From Devosia equisanguinis (GTDB lineage: Bacteria > Pseudomonadota > Alphaproteobacteria > Rhizobiales > Devosiaceae): DNA of 64,000 nt. Numbering within the stretch: the first letter of the stretch is position 1; each line of letters opens with the position of its first letter. Positions 24,879-33,370 of the stretch are shown in pieces. The stretch is taken from positions 282,759 to 346,758 of the forward strand of contig NZ_UZWD01000038.1 of NCBI RefSeq assembly GCF_900631955.1, written 5' to 3'. The position numbers and the translations under genes were made by a program. Below the pieces are notes generated by a model. It made no database searches, had not been told where the DNA came from, and saw only the letters and a program-made list of their open reading frames with translations.

Positions 24879-27305
24879 TCACGCGGCGACCGACTCGGCG
24901 AGCAGAGCAACCTCGACGCGCGGCAGGCCGGCATCCATCAACCGCCCGCGCACGAATTCGGCATCCTCGATATCGGTTTCCTCGCCGGCCACAAGGATGA
25001 TGCGGCCTTCGAGCTCGGCAAAGCTATAGAGGGAGGACTGACGGCCGACGCGGCCGGTCAGCACCACCACGACCTCGTAGATGTCACAGAGGGCGTCGAC
25101 CAGGGTCAGCGGCTTGCTGGACTTGGCATCGATGGCCAGACCCTGCCCCCAGCTGATTTCGGCAAAGCTGTTGTCGGCCGACTTCTGCACGATATCGCCG
25201 AAGCTGGCCTCGCCGGTGCTGAGGTCGGTGAGGCCGAGTTCCTCGGTCTGGCGGCCGGTGCCGGCATCGACCAGGGCAACGCTGAGACCCTTGGCCAGCG
25301 AGTCGCGCACCAGGTCTTCGGCGAGGTAGCGGCTGGGCAGGCTGGCGCTGTGGTCGGCGAGCAGCAGCAGGTGCGAGCGCCCCAGCACGAGATCGGAAGC
25401 GAGATCGTCATACTGCACGATCACCGGCGGACGGCGCGGGGCGCGGCGCGGCTGCGGAGCCGGCTCCGACGCGGCGATAGCAGCAGCAACCGGTTCCGGC
25501 TCGACGACCTGCGGCTGGACCTTGGCCGGACGGCGCGGCTGGTATTCCGGCTCGGACATCAGCGCCTCCATGAAGCTGCTGGCGGCGGCGGCATGCTGAT
25601 GATCGATCGCGTCGGGGACCACGGCGGCCTCGTCGTCCTTGAACATCGGCAGTTCAGGCTCGTCCTCGCTGGACGCAAGGACAGGCTCCTCGACATCGGC
25701 GGCACGGCGCGCATGGGCGAAGGTGGGGCGCTCGGGCATGGCATAGATATCAGGCGCCTCGTAGAGGTCGGGAGTATCTTCGACGTCATGCGGCTCACCC
25801 ATCGCCGGCGCCTCATAAAGAGGTGTGGCCTCGTGGAATGCCTCGTCTTCGGCGTTGATGGGAGCGGCGTGGTCCACGGCGGCAGCGACTTGTGGCTCGA
25901 CCTGCTGGGTCTCGACGACGGCGCGGCCGGACATCAGCTCGCGGAAGATGATGGCGCCGATCTGGCCCATGAAGGAGACGAGGCCGACGGCCAGCATGAT
26001 GAGAGCGGTCTGCGGGAAGGCCGGATTGACCGAGGGTGCAGCGACGCTCACCACGCGCACGTCCGGCAGGGCCGAGTTGGTTTCGACGCGCGAAGAGGCT
26101 TCGTTGTATCGGAGGAGATAGGCTTCGAGCAGATCGCGCTGGGCCTTGGCCTCGCGCTGCAGGCCATCGAGGGCAACAGTGTCCTTGGTGGCGACAGAGG
26201 CTTCGGTCTTGGCGCGGGTCAGGTCGGCCTGCAACGAGGTTTCGAGATCGGCCTCGATCTGCGCTTCGGCTTCGAGAGCCGAGGCGACGCGCTGGCCTTC
26301 GGCGCGAATCTGGCGATCCAGTTCGATGATCTGCGCGTCAATGGCACGGATGGCCGGATGGCTGGCCAGAAGCGTGGCGGAGCGCTGGGCCCTCTCGCCC
26401 TGCAACTGCGCCTTTTCCTGGCTAAGCTGCTGGATCACTACCGATGCGCGCACATCGCTGACACCCTCGATGGGCTGGCCACGCTCGATCAGGCCGCGAA
26501 TGAGGGCGGCGCGCGACAGGGCGGTGTTCTTGCGCTCCTGGGCGGAATTGATCTGGGTCGCAATGGTGGAGAGCTGCTGGTCGAGCAGGCTGGTATTGTT
26601 CTGGCCGGTGAACAGGTCGTTGTCGACCTTGAACTGGGCCACGGCGGTTTCTGCTTCCTGCACCGACAGGCGAAGCCGGGCAATCTCGTCACGCAGCCAG
26701 GTCGAGGCTTCGGCCGTGTCGGAAATGGACAACTGGGCACGACGGCTCACATGCGCATTGGCGATAGCATTGGCGATGTCGGCGGCACGCTGCGGATTGG
26801 TGGAGCGCACGAGCACAGAGATAAGGCGGGAATCACGCTCCTGCACCACTGTCAGGCGGCTATAGAGCGTATTGAGCACGGTCTCATCGACGCTGACCGG
26901 CGCCGACTGGCGGCCCATCAGCTGGGTAATGACGGCCATGGGGGAAAAACCGCCCTGCGAGCCGTTGAACTCGGGAACCGAGCGCAGGTCCAGTTGGTCA
27001 ATGACCTGAAGCAGCGTGTCGCGCGACTTGATCAGCTCGATCTGGCTGGAGACCACGCCAGCCTCATTGCCGCTGACCGACGGCGCGGCCTCGTTGGAGG
27101 CGCGCGAATAAGAATTGGAACGCGGCTCGACCAGGATCGAGGCCGAGGACTCGTAGAGCCGTGGCAGGAACATCAGCACCACGAAGGTCAGCGCCAACAG
27201 CACCAGCGTGACCAGCAGGATGCGCGGCAAGCGTTTGACGACAGCGCCGGTCACCGCACCGATATCGATGCGTGCGTCGGAATAAGCTGAAGAATCGTGT
27301 GCCAT
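24879..27305 (-). CDS. Exopolysaccharide chain-length/transport protein (GumC/ExoP-Wzc type, degenerate kinase domain)
   Basis: Polysaccharide co-polymerase of 808 residues that should set chain length and couple synthesis to export. Parts: first transmembrane helix (~28-50), Wzz-like periplasmic domain with long coiled coils (~55-420), second helix near 431, a low-complexity acidic/proline/alanine linker (~455-620), and a C-terminal Rossmann-like domain (~625-808). The last domain corresponds to the BY-kinase of Wzc/ExoP, but the Walker A site is missing (LLLLADHSASLPSRYLAEDL has no GK[ST]) and no tyrosine-rich tail is present, so kinase activity is unlikely. Start ATG 27305 follows a GAGGG site. 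Divergent from the export lipoprotein gene. Confidence 0.82.
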   Translation of the reverse strand: MAHDSSAYSDARIDIGAVTGAVVKRLPRILLVTLVLLALTFVVLMFLPRLYESSASILVEPRSNSYSRASNEAAPSVSGNEAGVVSSQIELIKSRDTLLQVIDQLDLRSVPEFNGSQGGFSPMAVITQLMGRQSAPVSVDETVLNTLYSRLTVVQERDSRLISVLVRSTNPQRAADIANAIANAHVSRRAQLSISDTAEASTWLRDEIARLRLSVQEAETAVAQFKVDNDLFTGQNNTSLLDQQLSTIATQINSAQERKNTALSRAALIRGLIERGQPIEGVSDVRASVVIQQLSQEKAQLQGERAQRSATLLASHPAIRAIDAQIIELDRQIRAEGQRVASALEAEAQIEADLETSLQADLTRAKTEASVATKDTVALDGLQREAKAQRDLLEAYLLRYNEASSRVETNSALPDVRVVSVAAPSVNPAFPQTALIMLAVGLVSFMGQIGAIIFRELMSGRAVVETQQVEPQVAAAVDHAAPINAEDEAFHEATPLYEAPAMGEPHDVEDTPDLYEAPDIYAMPERPTFAHARRAADVEEPVLASSEDEPELPMFKDDEAAVVPDAIDHQHAAAASSFMEALMSEPEYQPRRPAKVQPQVVEPEPVAAAIAASEPAPQPRRAPRRPPVIVQYDDLASDLVLGRSHLLLLADHSASLPSRYLAEDLVRDSLAKGLSVALVDAGTGRQTEELGLTDLSTGEASFGDIVQKSADNSFAEISWGQGLAIDAKSSKPLTLVDALCDIYEVVVVLTGRVGRQSSLYSFAELEGRIILVAGEETDIEDAEFVRGRLMDAGLPRVEVALLAESVAA

Positions 27306-27456
27306 GGCCAACCCTCGGAATTTGCCGAAGTGTCGGCCAATCGTGGTCAACATTCAGTTAATCGCTTTCGCAATTCGCATGAGGGCATTTCCCGATAAGG
27401 AAAATCTTAACCATGCACAGCGATGCTGGGCCCATCTTCGAATGCGCGAGACCGCC

Positions 27457-28011
27457 ATGCGCTGGCTTTCAGCCCTACTCATCGTTCTGCTTGTTCCCAT
27501 GCTTGCTGCCTGTGTCAGCACGAGACCATCGACCTATCTGGTCGATACCAAGGGGCCGTACCAGTTGGACACCGGCGACGTCGTGCGCGTGTCGGTCTAT
27601 GGTGACGCCGAACTCAGCAAGAGCTATCGCGTGGACGATAACGGTGCCATCGCCTTCCCGCTGGTGGGTCCGGTGCAGGTGCGTGGCGCCACCACAGCCA
27701 ATGCCGCCTCCCGGCTCGCCGGCGCGCTGGCCAATGGCTATATGCGCAATCCCGACGTCGCCGTGGAAGTCGAGCAATATCGGCCCTTCTTCATTCAGGG
27801 CGAAGTGCGCACTTCTGGCCAGTTCCCCTATGTGTTCGGCATGACGGCCCGCGCCGCCATCAGCACGGCCGGCGGCTTTACCGACACCGCAGACCGCAAC
27901 AAGGTGCTGGTCTATCGGCGCCAGGGCACCGAAATGGTGAAGGGCGGGGTCGACCTCGATTTCCCGATCTATCCGGGCGATACCATCGTCGTGAACGAAC
28001 GCTGGTTCTAG
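27457..28011 (+). CDS. Polysaccharide export lipoprotein (Wza/ExoF type)
   Basis: Outer-membrane or periplasmic export protein of 184 residues. The signal peptide ends in a lipobox (VPMLAAC), followed by the poly_export domain (YQLDTGDVVRVSVYGDAELS with NGAIAFPLVGPVQVRG) and a SLBB-like part (FFIQGEVRTSGQFPYVFGM). It is shorter than E. coli Wza and lacks its C-terminal membrane helix, as in rhizobial ExoF-type partners. ATG 27457 is chosen for the lipobox distance; 27442 is also in frame. First gene of the plus-strand EPS operon; gaps of 5-70 nt join it to the next genes. Confidence 0.85.
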   Translation: MRWLSALLIVLLVPMLAACVSTRPSTYLVDTKGPYQLDTGDVVRVSVYGDAELSKSYRVDDNGAIAFPLVGPVQVRGATTANAASRLAGALANGYMRNPDVAVEVEQYRPFFIQGEVRTSGQFPYVFGMTARAAISTAGGFTDTADRNKVLVYRRQGTEMVKGGVDLDFPIYPGDTIVVNERWF

Positions 28012-28016
28012 GCAAG

Positions 28017-29153
28017 ATGGCTCGAGAACCCCTGCGCATCCTGCAGGTCATGCGCGCGCCGGTCGGCGGCCTGTTTCGCCATGTCGCCGACCTCACCCGG
28101 GCGCTCAGCGCCCGCGGGCATGAGGTGGGTCTGGTGGTCGACACGCTGACCAATGATACCCAGACCGAAGGCCGGCTGGCCGCGCTCGAACCCCTTGCCG
28201 CACTGGGTATTCACCGCTTTCCCATGCCCCGGCTGTTCGGCAAGGGCGATGTGACGACTCCATTCGCCATTTCCAAGCTGGCGCGTCGCCTCAAGATCGA
28301 TGTGTTGCACGGGCATGGTGCCAAAGGCGGGTTTTATGCCCGGCTGATCCGTTACGGCTCGAGCAAGGCCATTGCCTTCTATACGCCGCATGGCGGGGTG
28401 CTGCATTTTCCGGCCAGTTCGGCTTCGGGGCGGCTGTTTCACCAGCTCGAGAAGATGCTGATGGCCAAGACAGCGGCGATCATCTTCGAAAGCGCCTATG
28501 CGCAAAAAACCTATGCCGGGCTGATCGCCGCCCCCACCTGTCCCACCGAGGTGATTCACAACGGCCTGGCGCCGGAGGAATTCGAGCCGGTTCAACCCGT
28601 GGACGATGCCGCCGATTTCGTGTTTGTCGGCGAGTTGCGCGCGCTCAAGGGCATTTTTCCGCTGGCAGAGGCCATGGCCTGCCTGCATCGTGCGGATGGT
28701 CGTCCAGTACGGCTGGTGATGGCCGGGGACGGCCCGGAGCGCGCCGCGCTCGAACACCGACTCGCCAGTCTGGGCATTGCGGACACAGTGCAATTGGTGG
28801 GTTCCCAGCCGGCCCGCAAGGTGTTCGCGATGGGTCGCTGCGCCGTGGTGCCATCGCTGGCGGAATCACTGCCCTATGTGGTGCTGGAGGCAGCGGCGGC
28901 GCGGCTGCCAGTCATATCCACCAAAGTGGGGGGCATTCCCGAGATTTTCGGCCCCACGGCGGCAAGTCTGGTGCCCGCCAACGATGCCGAAGCGCTCGCC
29001 GGCGCCATGCAGGCTTTTCTGGACAAACCCGATGCGGCCGCGTCCGAAATGCTCCGTCGCCTCGAGCATATCCGGGCCGGCTTTTCGCTCGCGGTGATGA
29101 CCGACGCCATCGAAGCCTTGTATTACCGCAGTCTCGGCAATGCACAGGGCTGA
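28017..29153 (+). CDS. Glycosyltransferase family 4 protein
   Basis: GT-B retaining glycosyltransferase, 378 residues. The N-terminal half starts with LRILQVMRAPVGGLFRHV and contains DVLHGHGAKGGFYARL. The C-terminal GT4 domain shows FVFVGELRALKGIFPLAEAM, LVMAGDGPERAALE and the donor-binding E-x7-E region SLAESLPYVVLEAAAARLPV. It begins 5 nt after the export lipoprotein gene, so they are in one operon. It probably adds one sugar to the repeat unit; donor and linkage are unknown. Confidence 0.88.
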   Translation: MAREPLRILQVMRAPVGGLFRHVADLTRALSARGHEVGLVVDTLTNDTQTEGRLAALEPLAALGIHRFPMPRLFGKGDVTTPFAISKLARRLKIDVLHGHGAKGGFYARLIRYGSSKAIAFYTPHGGVLHFPASSASGRLFHQLEKMLMAKTAAIIFESAYAQKTYAGLIAAPTCPTEVIHNGLAPEEFEPVQPVDDAADFVFVGELRALKGIFPLAEAMACLHRADGRPVRLVMAGDGPERAALEHRLASLGIADTVQLVGSQPARKVFAMGRCAVVPSLAESLPYVVLEAAAARLPVISTKVGGIPEIFGPTAASLVPANDAEALAGAMQAFLDKPDAAASEMLRRLEHIRAGFSLAVMTDAIEALYYRSLGNAQG

Positions 29154-29219
29154 CTTCACCGACTTTAAACGCCTGATGTGGAAGATACCGACGGTAGTGC
29201 GTTTGTCGGTAGTCGCATC

Positions 29220-30743
29220 ATGTTCAAGATTGATCCCAAAAGGGCCATAGAGCGCCATTCAAGGCGCCATGTCGTCGACGAAGCCGACAGCCAGCCCCTG
29301 TCCTGGGCTGCCGAGGAGATCATTCGCAAGCAGCCAGAGCCGACGCTTTCCGGCGCGGTGATTTCCGGAATCGCGCAGATCGTCGAGGCCTTCCTGCTTG
29401 CCGCGCTGGGCTATGGCATCCATCTGGCATATGTCGATCCGGCGCAGGACTATTTCTATATTCCGGTGGTGCTGGTTACAGCGCTCCTGGCCAATGTGGC
29501 CTTCAACGTCGTGCGCTCGCACCGCATCGCGGCCTATCGCGATCTGTTCGGACAGCTGGGGCGCGTGCTTGCCGGCTGGGCAGCAGTGATGATCCTGCTC
29601 ACCGTCACCATCTTCTTCTTCAAGGCCAGCGACATGGTCTCGCGTGTCTGGCTCTTGTCCTGGTTCCTGTCCGGCGCGGCGGTGCTGGTGGCCTATCGGC
29701 TCTTGTTGCGCGGGCTGGTGCAGCGCTGGACCGAACAGGGGCAGCTCAAGCGCCGCACCGTGATCGTGGGCGGCGGCCAGGATGCCGAGCAGCTGATCAA
29801 CCAGATTCATGCCGGCGCCGACAAGGATATCAATCTACTGGGCCTGTTCGATGACCGCGATGGCGAGCGCTCGCCGGATATGGTCGCCGGGGTGCACAAG
29901 CTGGGCAGGGTCTCCGACCTCATCCATTTCGCACGGCGGACGCGGGTGGACCTGGTGCTAGTCTCCATGCCGCTGTCGGCCGAAAAGCGCGTACTCGACA
30001 TGCTGACCCAGCTCTGGGTGCTGCCGGTCGATATTCGTCTCTCGGCGCATATGAGCAAGCTGCGCTTCACCGACAAGGCCTATTCCTATATCGGCGAAGT
30101 GCCCGTGCTCGACATGGCCGACCGGCCGATTTCCGACTGGAACCTGGTGTTCAAGTGGGTCTTCGACAAGGTGGTCGCAGTTGTTTCGTTGATCCTGCTG
30201 GCGCCGGTGATGATCATTACCGCCATCGCCATCAAGCTCGAGAGCAAGGGGCCGGTGTTCTTCATGCAGAACCGCCATGGCTTCAACAATGAGCTGATCC
30301 GCATCTACAAGTTCCGCTCGATGCGGACCGACATGCTCGACGGCGCCGCGGCCAAGCTGGTGACCAAGGGCGATCCGCGCGTCACACGCGTCGGCCGCTT
30401 CATTCGCAAGACCTCGATCGACGAACTGCCGCAACTGTTCAATGTGCTCAAGGGCGAGCTGTCAGTGGTGGGGCCGCGTCCGCATGCGCTGCAGGCCAAG
30501 GCGGACAACAAGCTCTATTACGAGGCTGTCGAAGGCTATTTTGCCCGCCATCGGGTCAAGCCGGGGATGACCGGCTGGGCCCAGATCAATGGCTGGCGCG
30601 GCGAGACCGACACGATCGACAAGATCATGCAGCGGGTGAACCACGACCTCTATTATATCGAGCACTGGTCGATCCTGCTGGATCTCTACATCCTGCTGAT
30701 GACGCCGGTCTCGCTGATCTCGAAGAACGAGAACGCATATTGA
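29220..30743 (+). CDS. Undecaprenyl-phosphate sugar phosphotransferase (WcaJ/ExoY type)
   Basis: Initiating enzyme of exopolysaccharide synthesis: it moves a sugar phosphate, usually glucose-1-phosphate, from UDP-sugar to undecaprenyl phosphate. 507 residues: N-terminal helices (about four, ~40-180), a CoA-binding-like Rossmann domain (RTVIVGGGQDAEQLINQI), one more membrane segment and the bacterial sugar transferase domain (KFRSMRTDM, RKTSIDELPQLFNVLKGELS, VGPRPHAL, KPGMTGWAQINGWRGETDT). ATG 29220 gives the normal start; a GTG at 29178 is in frame. The next gene's start overlaps its stop. Glucose is inferred by family. Confidence 0.9.
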   Translation: MFKIDPKRAIERHSRRHVVDEADSQPLSWAAEEIIRKQPEPTLSGAVISGIAQIVEAFLLAALGYGIHLAYVDPAQDYFYIPVVLVTALLANVAFNVVRSHRIAAYRDLFGQLGRVLAGWAAVMILLTVTIFFFKASDMVSRVWLLSWFLSGAAVLVAYRLLLRGLVQRWTEQGQLKRRTVIVGGGQDAEQLINQIHAGADKDINLLGLFDDRDGERSPDMVAGVHKLGRVSDLIHFARRTRVDLVLVSMPLSAEKRVLDMLTQLWVLPVDIRLSAHMSKLRFTDKAYSYIGEVPVLDMADRPISDWNLVFKWVFDKVVAVVSLILLAPVMIITAIAIKLESKGPVFFMQNRHGFNNELIRIYKFRSMRTDMLDGAAAKLVTKGDPRVTRVGRFIRKTSIDELPQLFNVLKGELSVVGPRPHALQAKADNKLYYEAVEGYFARHRVKPGMTGWAQINGWRGETDTIDKIMQRVNHDLYYIEHWSILLDLYILLMTPVSLISKNENAY

Positions 30744-32026
30744 GCGCAACGGCCACCTTTGACGGGCGCCTGGCGATGGCCGGCTCCGCTGGGGCCGGCC
30801 ATGCTGCTGCAAAACGCCGGGCCACGCGGCTGCTCGACATCATGGTGTCGATCTGGATCTTTTCAGGTGGCATCGTCTTCTTCGAGCCCTCGCCCTATGA
30901 GCTGGCCTTCGTCTTCGTGCTGCTGCTGGCACTCATGGGTGGGGTTGGGCTCTATCGCTCAACCTTCGGACTCCTGGCCATCATATTGGGGTTTACGCCC
31001 TTCGCGCTGATCGCCTGTTTCCAGGTGCGGTACAACACCATCAGCGAGGCGCTGATCTTTTCGATCGTCACCATCTTCCTGATGATCACGAGCTATTTCG
31101 TCGCCAATTTCATCGCCGAATGCACCATCAAGCGGATGCGGCTGATCATGACGGCCTATACGGCAGTTGCTGTGCTTTCGGCTGTCATCGGTACGCTGGC
31201 CTATCTCGGCATCATGCCGGCTGCTGATCTGTTCGTGCGCTATGGCCGCGCCAAGGCCGCCTTCAAGGACCCCAACGTCTTCGCCCCCTTCCTGGTCCTG
31301 CCGGCCATGTTCGCGCTGCAGCGCATTCTGCTTGGTCGCGGCTGGCAGGTGATTATCGCCGGCGGGGTCTATGTCGCGCTGTTCATCGGCGTCTTTGTCA
31401 GCTTTTCGCGCGCTGGCTGGGCGCATTTCGCGCTGTCCTCAGCGGTCGTGCTGGGACTGGTCTTCTTGCTGGAAGCCAATGCCCGCGACAAGGCACGCAT
31501 CATGCTGATGGCACTGGGTGGCGCATTTTTCCTCGTCGTGGCCATGGCGGGGCTGTTGTCCATCCCCGAGGTTTCCGACCTCTTCGCGGCGCGCCTGACC
31601 TCGCAGAACTACGATACCGGCGAGACCGGCCGTTTTGGCCGCCAGGGCTATGCCTTCGAGCTGGCGCTCAACAATCCCTGGGGCTTGGGCCCCGGCGAAT
31701 TCCGCAATCTGCGCATCATCGAGGAGCCGCATAACGTTTTCGTCTCGGTCATCCATGTCTATGGCTGGGGCGGCGCGGCCTTCTTCTACATCCTGGTGTT
31801 CGGCACGCTGTGGAAGGGCGTGGCCATCATCACCCGGCCGTCCCCCTACCGATTGCTGGCCATTCCGGTGGTCGCGACCTATGCGCTCGTGGTCGGCGAA
31901 TCGGCGATCATCGATTCCGACCATTGGCGGCACATCTATCTGCTGATCGGACTGGTCTGGGGGCTGTCGACCGCCATTCACAACGACCGTCGCCGCAGCG
32001 CGCCCCGCGACGAGATGCTGATCTAG
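30740..32026 (+). CDS. O-antigen ligase/polymerase-like membrane protein (Wzy type)
   Basis: Membrane protein of 428 residues with about 10-12 hydrophobic segments, resembling the O-antigen ligase/polymerase family. A large periplasmic loop region contains DPNVFAPFLVLPAMFALQ and the conserved FSRAGWAHFAL, with GLGPGEFRNLRIIEEPHNVF near the C-terminal part. The start codon is a TTG (30740) whose last two bases are shared with the stop of the preceding gene, indicating coupling; an ATG at 30776 is the alternative. It probably polymerises the repeat units that the chain-length protein controls. A terminator follows. Confidence 0.8.
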   Translation: MSATATFDGRLAMAGSAGAGHAAAKRRATRLLDIMVSIWIFSGGIVFFEPSPYELAFVFVLLLALMGGVGLYRSTFGLLAIILGFTPFALIACFQVRYNTISEALIFSIVTIFLMITSYFVANFIAECTIKRMRLIMTAYTAVAVLSAVIGTLAYLGIMPAADLFVRYGRAKAAFKDPNVFAPFLVLPAMFALQRILLGRGWQVIIAGGVYVALFIGVFVSFSRAGWAHFALSSAVVLGLVFLLEANARDKARIMLMALGGAFFLVVAMAGLLSIPEVSDLFAARLTSQNYDTGETGRFGRQGYAFELALNNPWGLGPGEFRNLRIIEEPHNVFVSVIHVYGWGGAAFFYILVFGTLWKGVAIITRPSPYRLLAIPVVATYALVVGESAIIDSDHWRHIYLLIGLVWGLSTAIHNDRRRSAPRDEMLI

Positions 32027-32089
32027 CCTGATTTGATGCAGGGGGTGCGCGGGCTCGCCAGCGCTTCCAGCTCAGGCAGCTGGCATGTG

Positions 32090-32118
32090 CAAAACGGGAA
32101 GAATGTCCGTTTTGTTTT
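32090..32118 (+). terminator. Terminator of the EPS operon
   Basis: Stem CAAAACGG/CCGTTTTG with a 9-nt loop followed by TTTTC, 64 nt after the polymerase stop. A second stem CAAGCCC/GGGCTTG follows at 32121-32140. Confidence 0.75.
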
Positions 32119-32176
32119 CACAAGCCCATTTAGGGGCTTGCTTCAAAAGCCCCATTTGCCTATGTCTCCGCGCAGT

Positions 32177-32253
32177 CGGGGCGTAGCGCAGCCTGGTAGC
32201 GCATTTGTCTGGGGGACAAAGGGTCGTCGGTTCAAATCCGGCCGCTCCGACCA
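32177..32253 (+). tRNA. tRNA-Pro (anticodon GGG)
   Basis: 77 nt including an encoded CCA. Acceptor arms CGGGGCG and CGCTCCG pair over 7 positions (one G-U). The anticodon stem TTTGT/ACAAA holds the loop CTGGGGG, giving anticodon GGG, which reads CCC and CCU. The T-arm contains GGTTCAAATCC. An isolated tRNA gene downstream of the EPS operon; a reading frame running through it is spurious. Confidence 0.96.
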
Positions 32254-32311
32254 TTTCACCAAATCCGCCGCGCGCCTTGTCCCAGCCGGCATCGTATTGC
32301 CGGAACTGCCG

Positions 32312-33292
32312 ATGACGCTGCGCGAAAGCGATCTGGCCGCCGCCATGTCCCTGTGGCCGCAATTGCAGGGCGCCACTGCGCGCCTGGTCAATCATTCCGA
32401 AAATCACACTTTCCGTTTCGATGCGCCCGGCCGGCCATCCTACATGCTGCGCGTGCACCGGCCGGACTATCAGAACGGCGACACGATCAGCAGTGAGCTG
32501 ATGTGGATGGCGGCGCTGCGGCGGGACACAGAGCTGCCGATCCCCGTGCCCCTTTCGGGCGCCGATGGCCAATTGCTGCAGCGGTTCGAAACGCCGTATG
32601 GAGAGGGGCGCTTTGCGGTCCTGTTCGATCTCCTGCCGGGGAGCGAGCCAACGCCGGAACAGGACCTCGTGGGCCTCTTCCGCGTGCTCGGCGGTTATGC
32701 GGCGCGCATGCACCTGCATGTCATGGATTGGCAGCGACCGGAGGGCTTTCAGCGTCAGGCCTGGACAGCCGAGAGCATTCTCGACGCGGACGGGCTATGG
32801 GGTGACTGGCGCAACGGGCCAGATGTGGACGCCACCCTTCGCGCCACTCTCGATCGTCTCGATGCCGCGCTGCGCGAGGACCTTGCCGCCTATGGCACGT
32901 CTGGGGACCGCTATGGCCTCATCCATGCGGATATGCGGCTGGGTAATGTGCTGGTTGATGGCGAGCATGTCAGCCTGATCGACTTCGACGATTGCGGCTT
33001 CTGCTGGTTCACCTACGATTTTGCGGCGGCGATTTCGTTTCACGAAACGCATGCATCCGTGCCGGCACTGAAGGCGGCCTGGCTGGATGGGTATCGAGGG
33101 GTGCGGCCGCTCTCAGCCAGTGACATCGCCACGCTTGACACGATGATCCTATTGCGGCGCATGGCGCTGCTCGCCTGGATCGGCTCCCATGCCGAAACCA
33201 CACTGGCCCAGACCCACGCCCCCGGCTTCGCCAAAGGCACAGCCGATCTGGCGGAACGCTATCTGGCGGTGCGGCGGGCGGCGCAAGGCTGA
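32312..33292 (+). CDS. Phosphotransferase of the aminoglycoside phosphotransferase/homoserine kinase II family
   Basis: Protein-kinase-like small-molecule kinase, 326 residues from ATG 32312. The nucleotide-binding strand region NHTFRFDAPGRPSYMLRVHR precedes the catalytic loop HADMRLGNVLVDGEHVSLID, with catalytic Asp and Asn, and the metal-binding FDDCGFCWFTYD. This belongs to the APH/choline kinase/ThrB-II superfamily. The substrate cannot be told; resistance to aminoglycosides should not be assumed. It starts 59 nt after the tRNA and stands alone. Confidence 0.8.
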   Translation: MTLRESDLAAAMSLWPQLQGATARLVNHSENHTFRFDAPGRPSYMLRVHRPDYQNGDTISSELMWMAALRRDTELPIPVPLSGADGQLLQRFETPYGEGRFAVLFDLLPGSEPTPEQDLVGLFRVLGGYAARMHLHVMDWQRPEGFQRQAWTAESILDADGLWGDWRNGPDVDATLRATLDRLDAALREDLAAYGTSGDRYGLIHADMRLGNVLVDGEHVSLIDFDDCGFCWFTYDFAAAISFHETHASVPALKAAWLDGYRGVRPLSASDIATLDTMILLRRMALLAWIGSHAETTLAQTHAPGFAKGTADLAERYLAVRRAAQG

Positions 33293-33318
33293 GCGCCTAT
33301 TACCTTGGACAAAATGAA

Positions 33319-33344
33319 CGGGCCCGCATCATTGTGCGGGCCCG
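33319..33344 (-). terminator. Rho-independent terminator of the RTX/DUF4214 gene
   Basis: 10-bp stem CGGGCCCGCA/TGCGGGCCCG with a 6-nt loop, then TTCATTTTG on the minus strand; 26 nt past the stop. Confidence 0.8.
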
Positions 33345-33370
33345 GCTCAATCTCAAAGCAGATCGTCTGA

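Noticed and set aside
24696..27290. A long open frame opposite the chain-length protein.
   Set aside because: Antisense shadow; rich in His, Asp and Gly with no domain, while the minus strand has a coherent membrane protein.
32033..32311. A long reading frame starting at 32033 that runs through the tRNA into the kinase gene.
   Set aside because: It translates the tRNA-Pro gene; the kinase family begins near ATG 32312.
32312..33292. Aminoglycoside resistance gene.
   Set aside because: The protein has only the general APH/kinase fold; nothing supports an antibiotic substrate.
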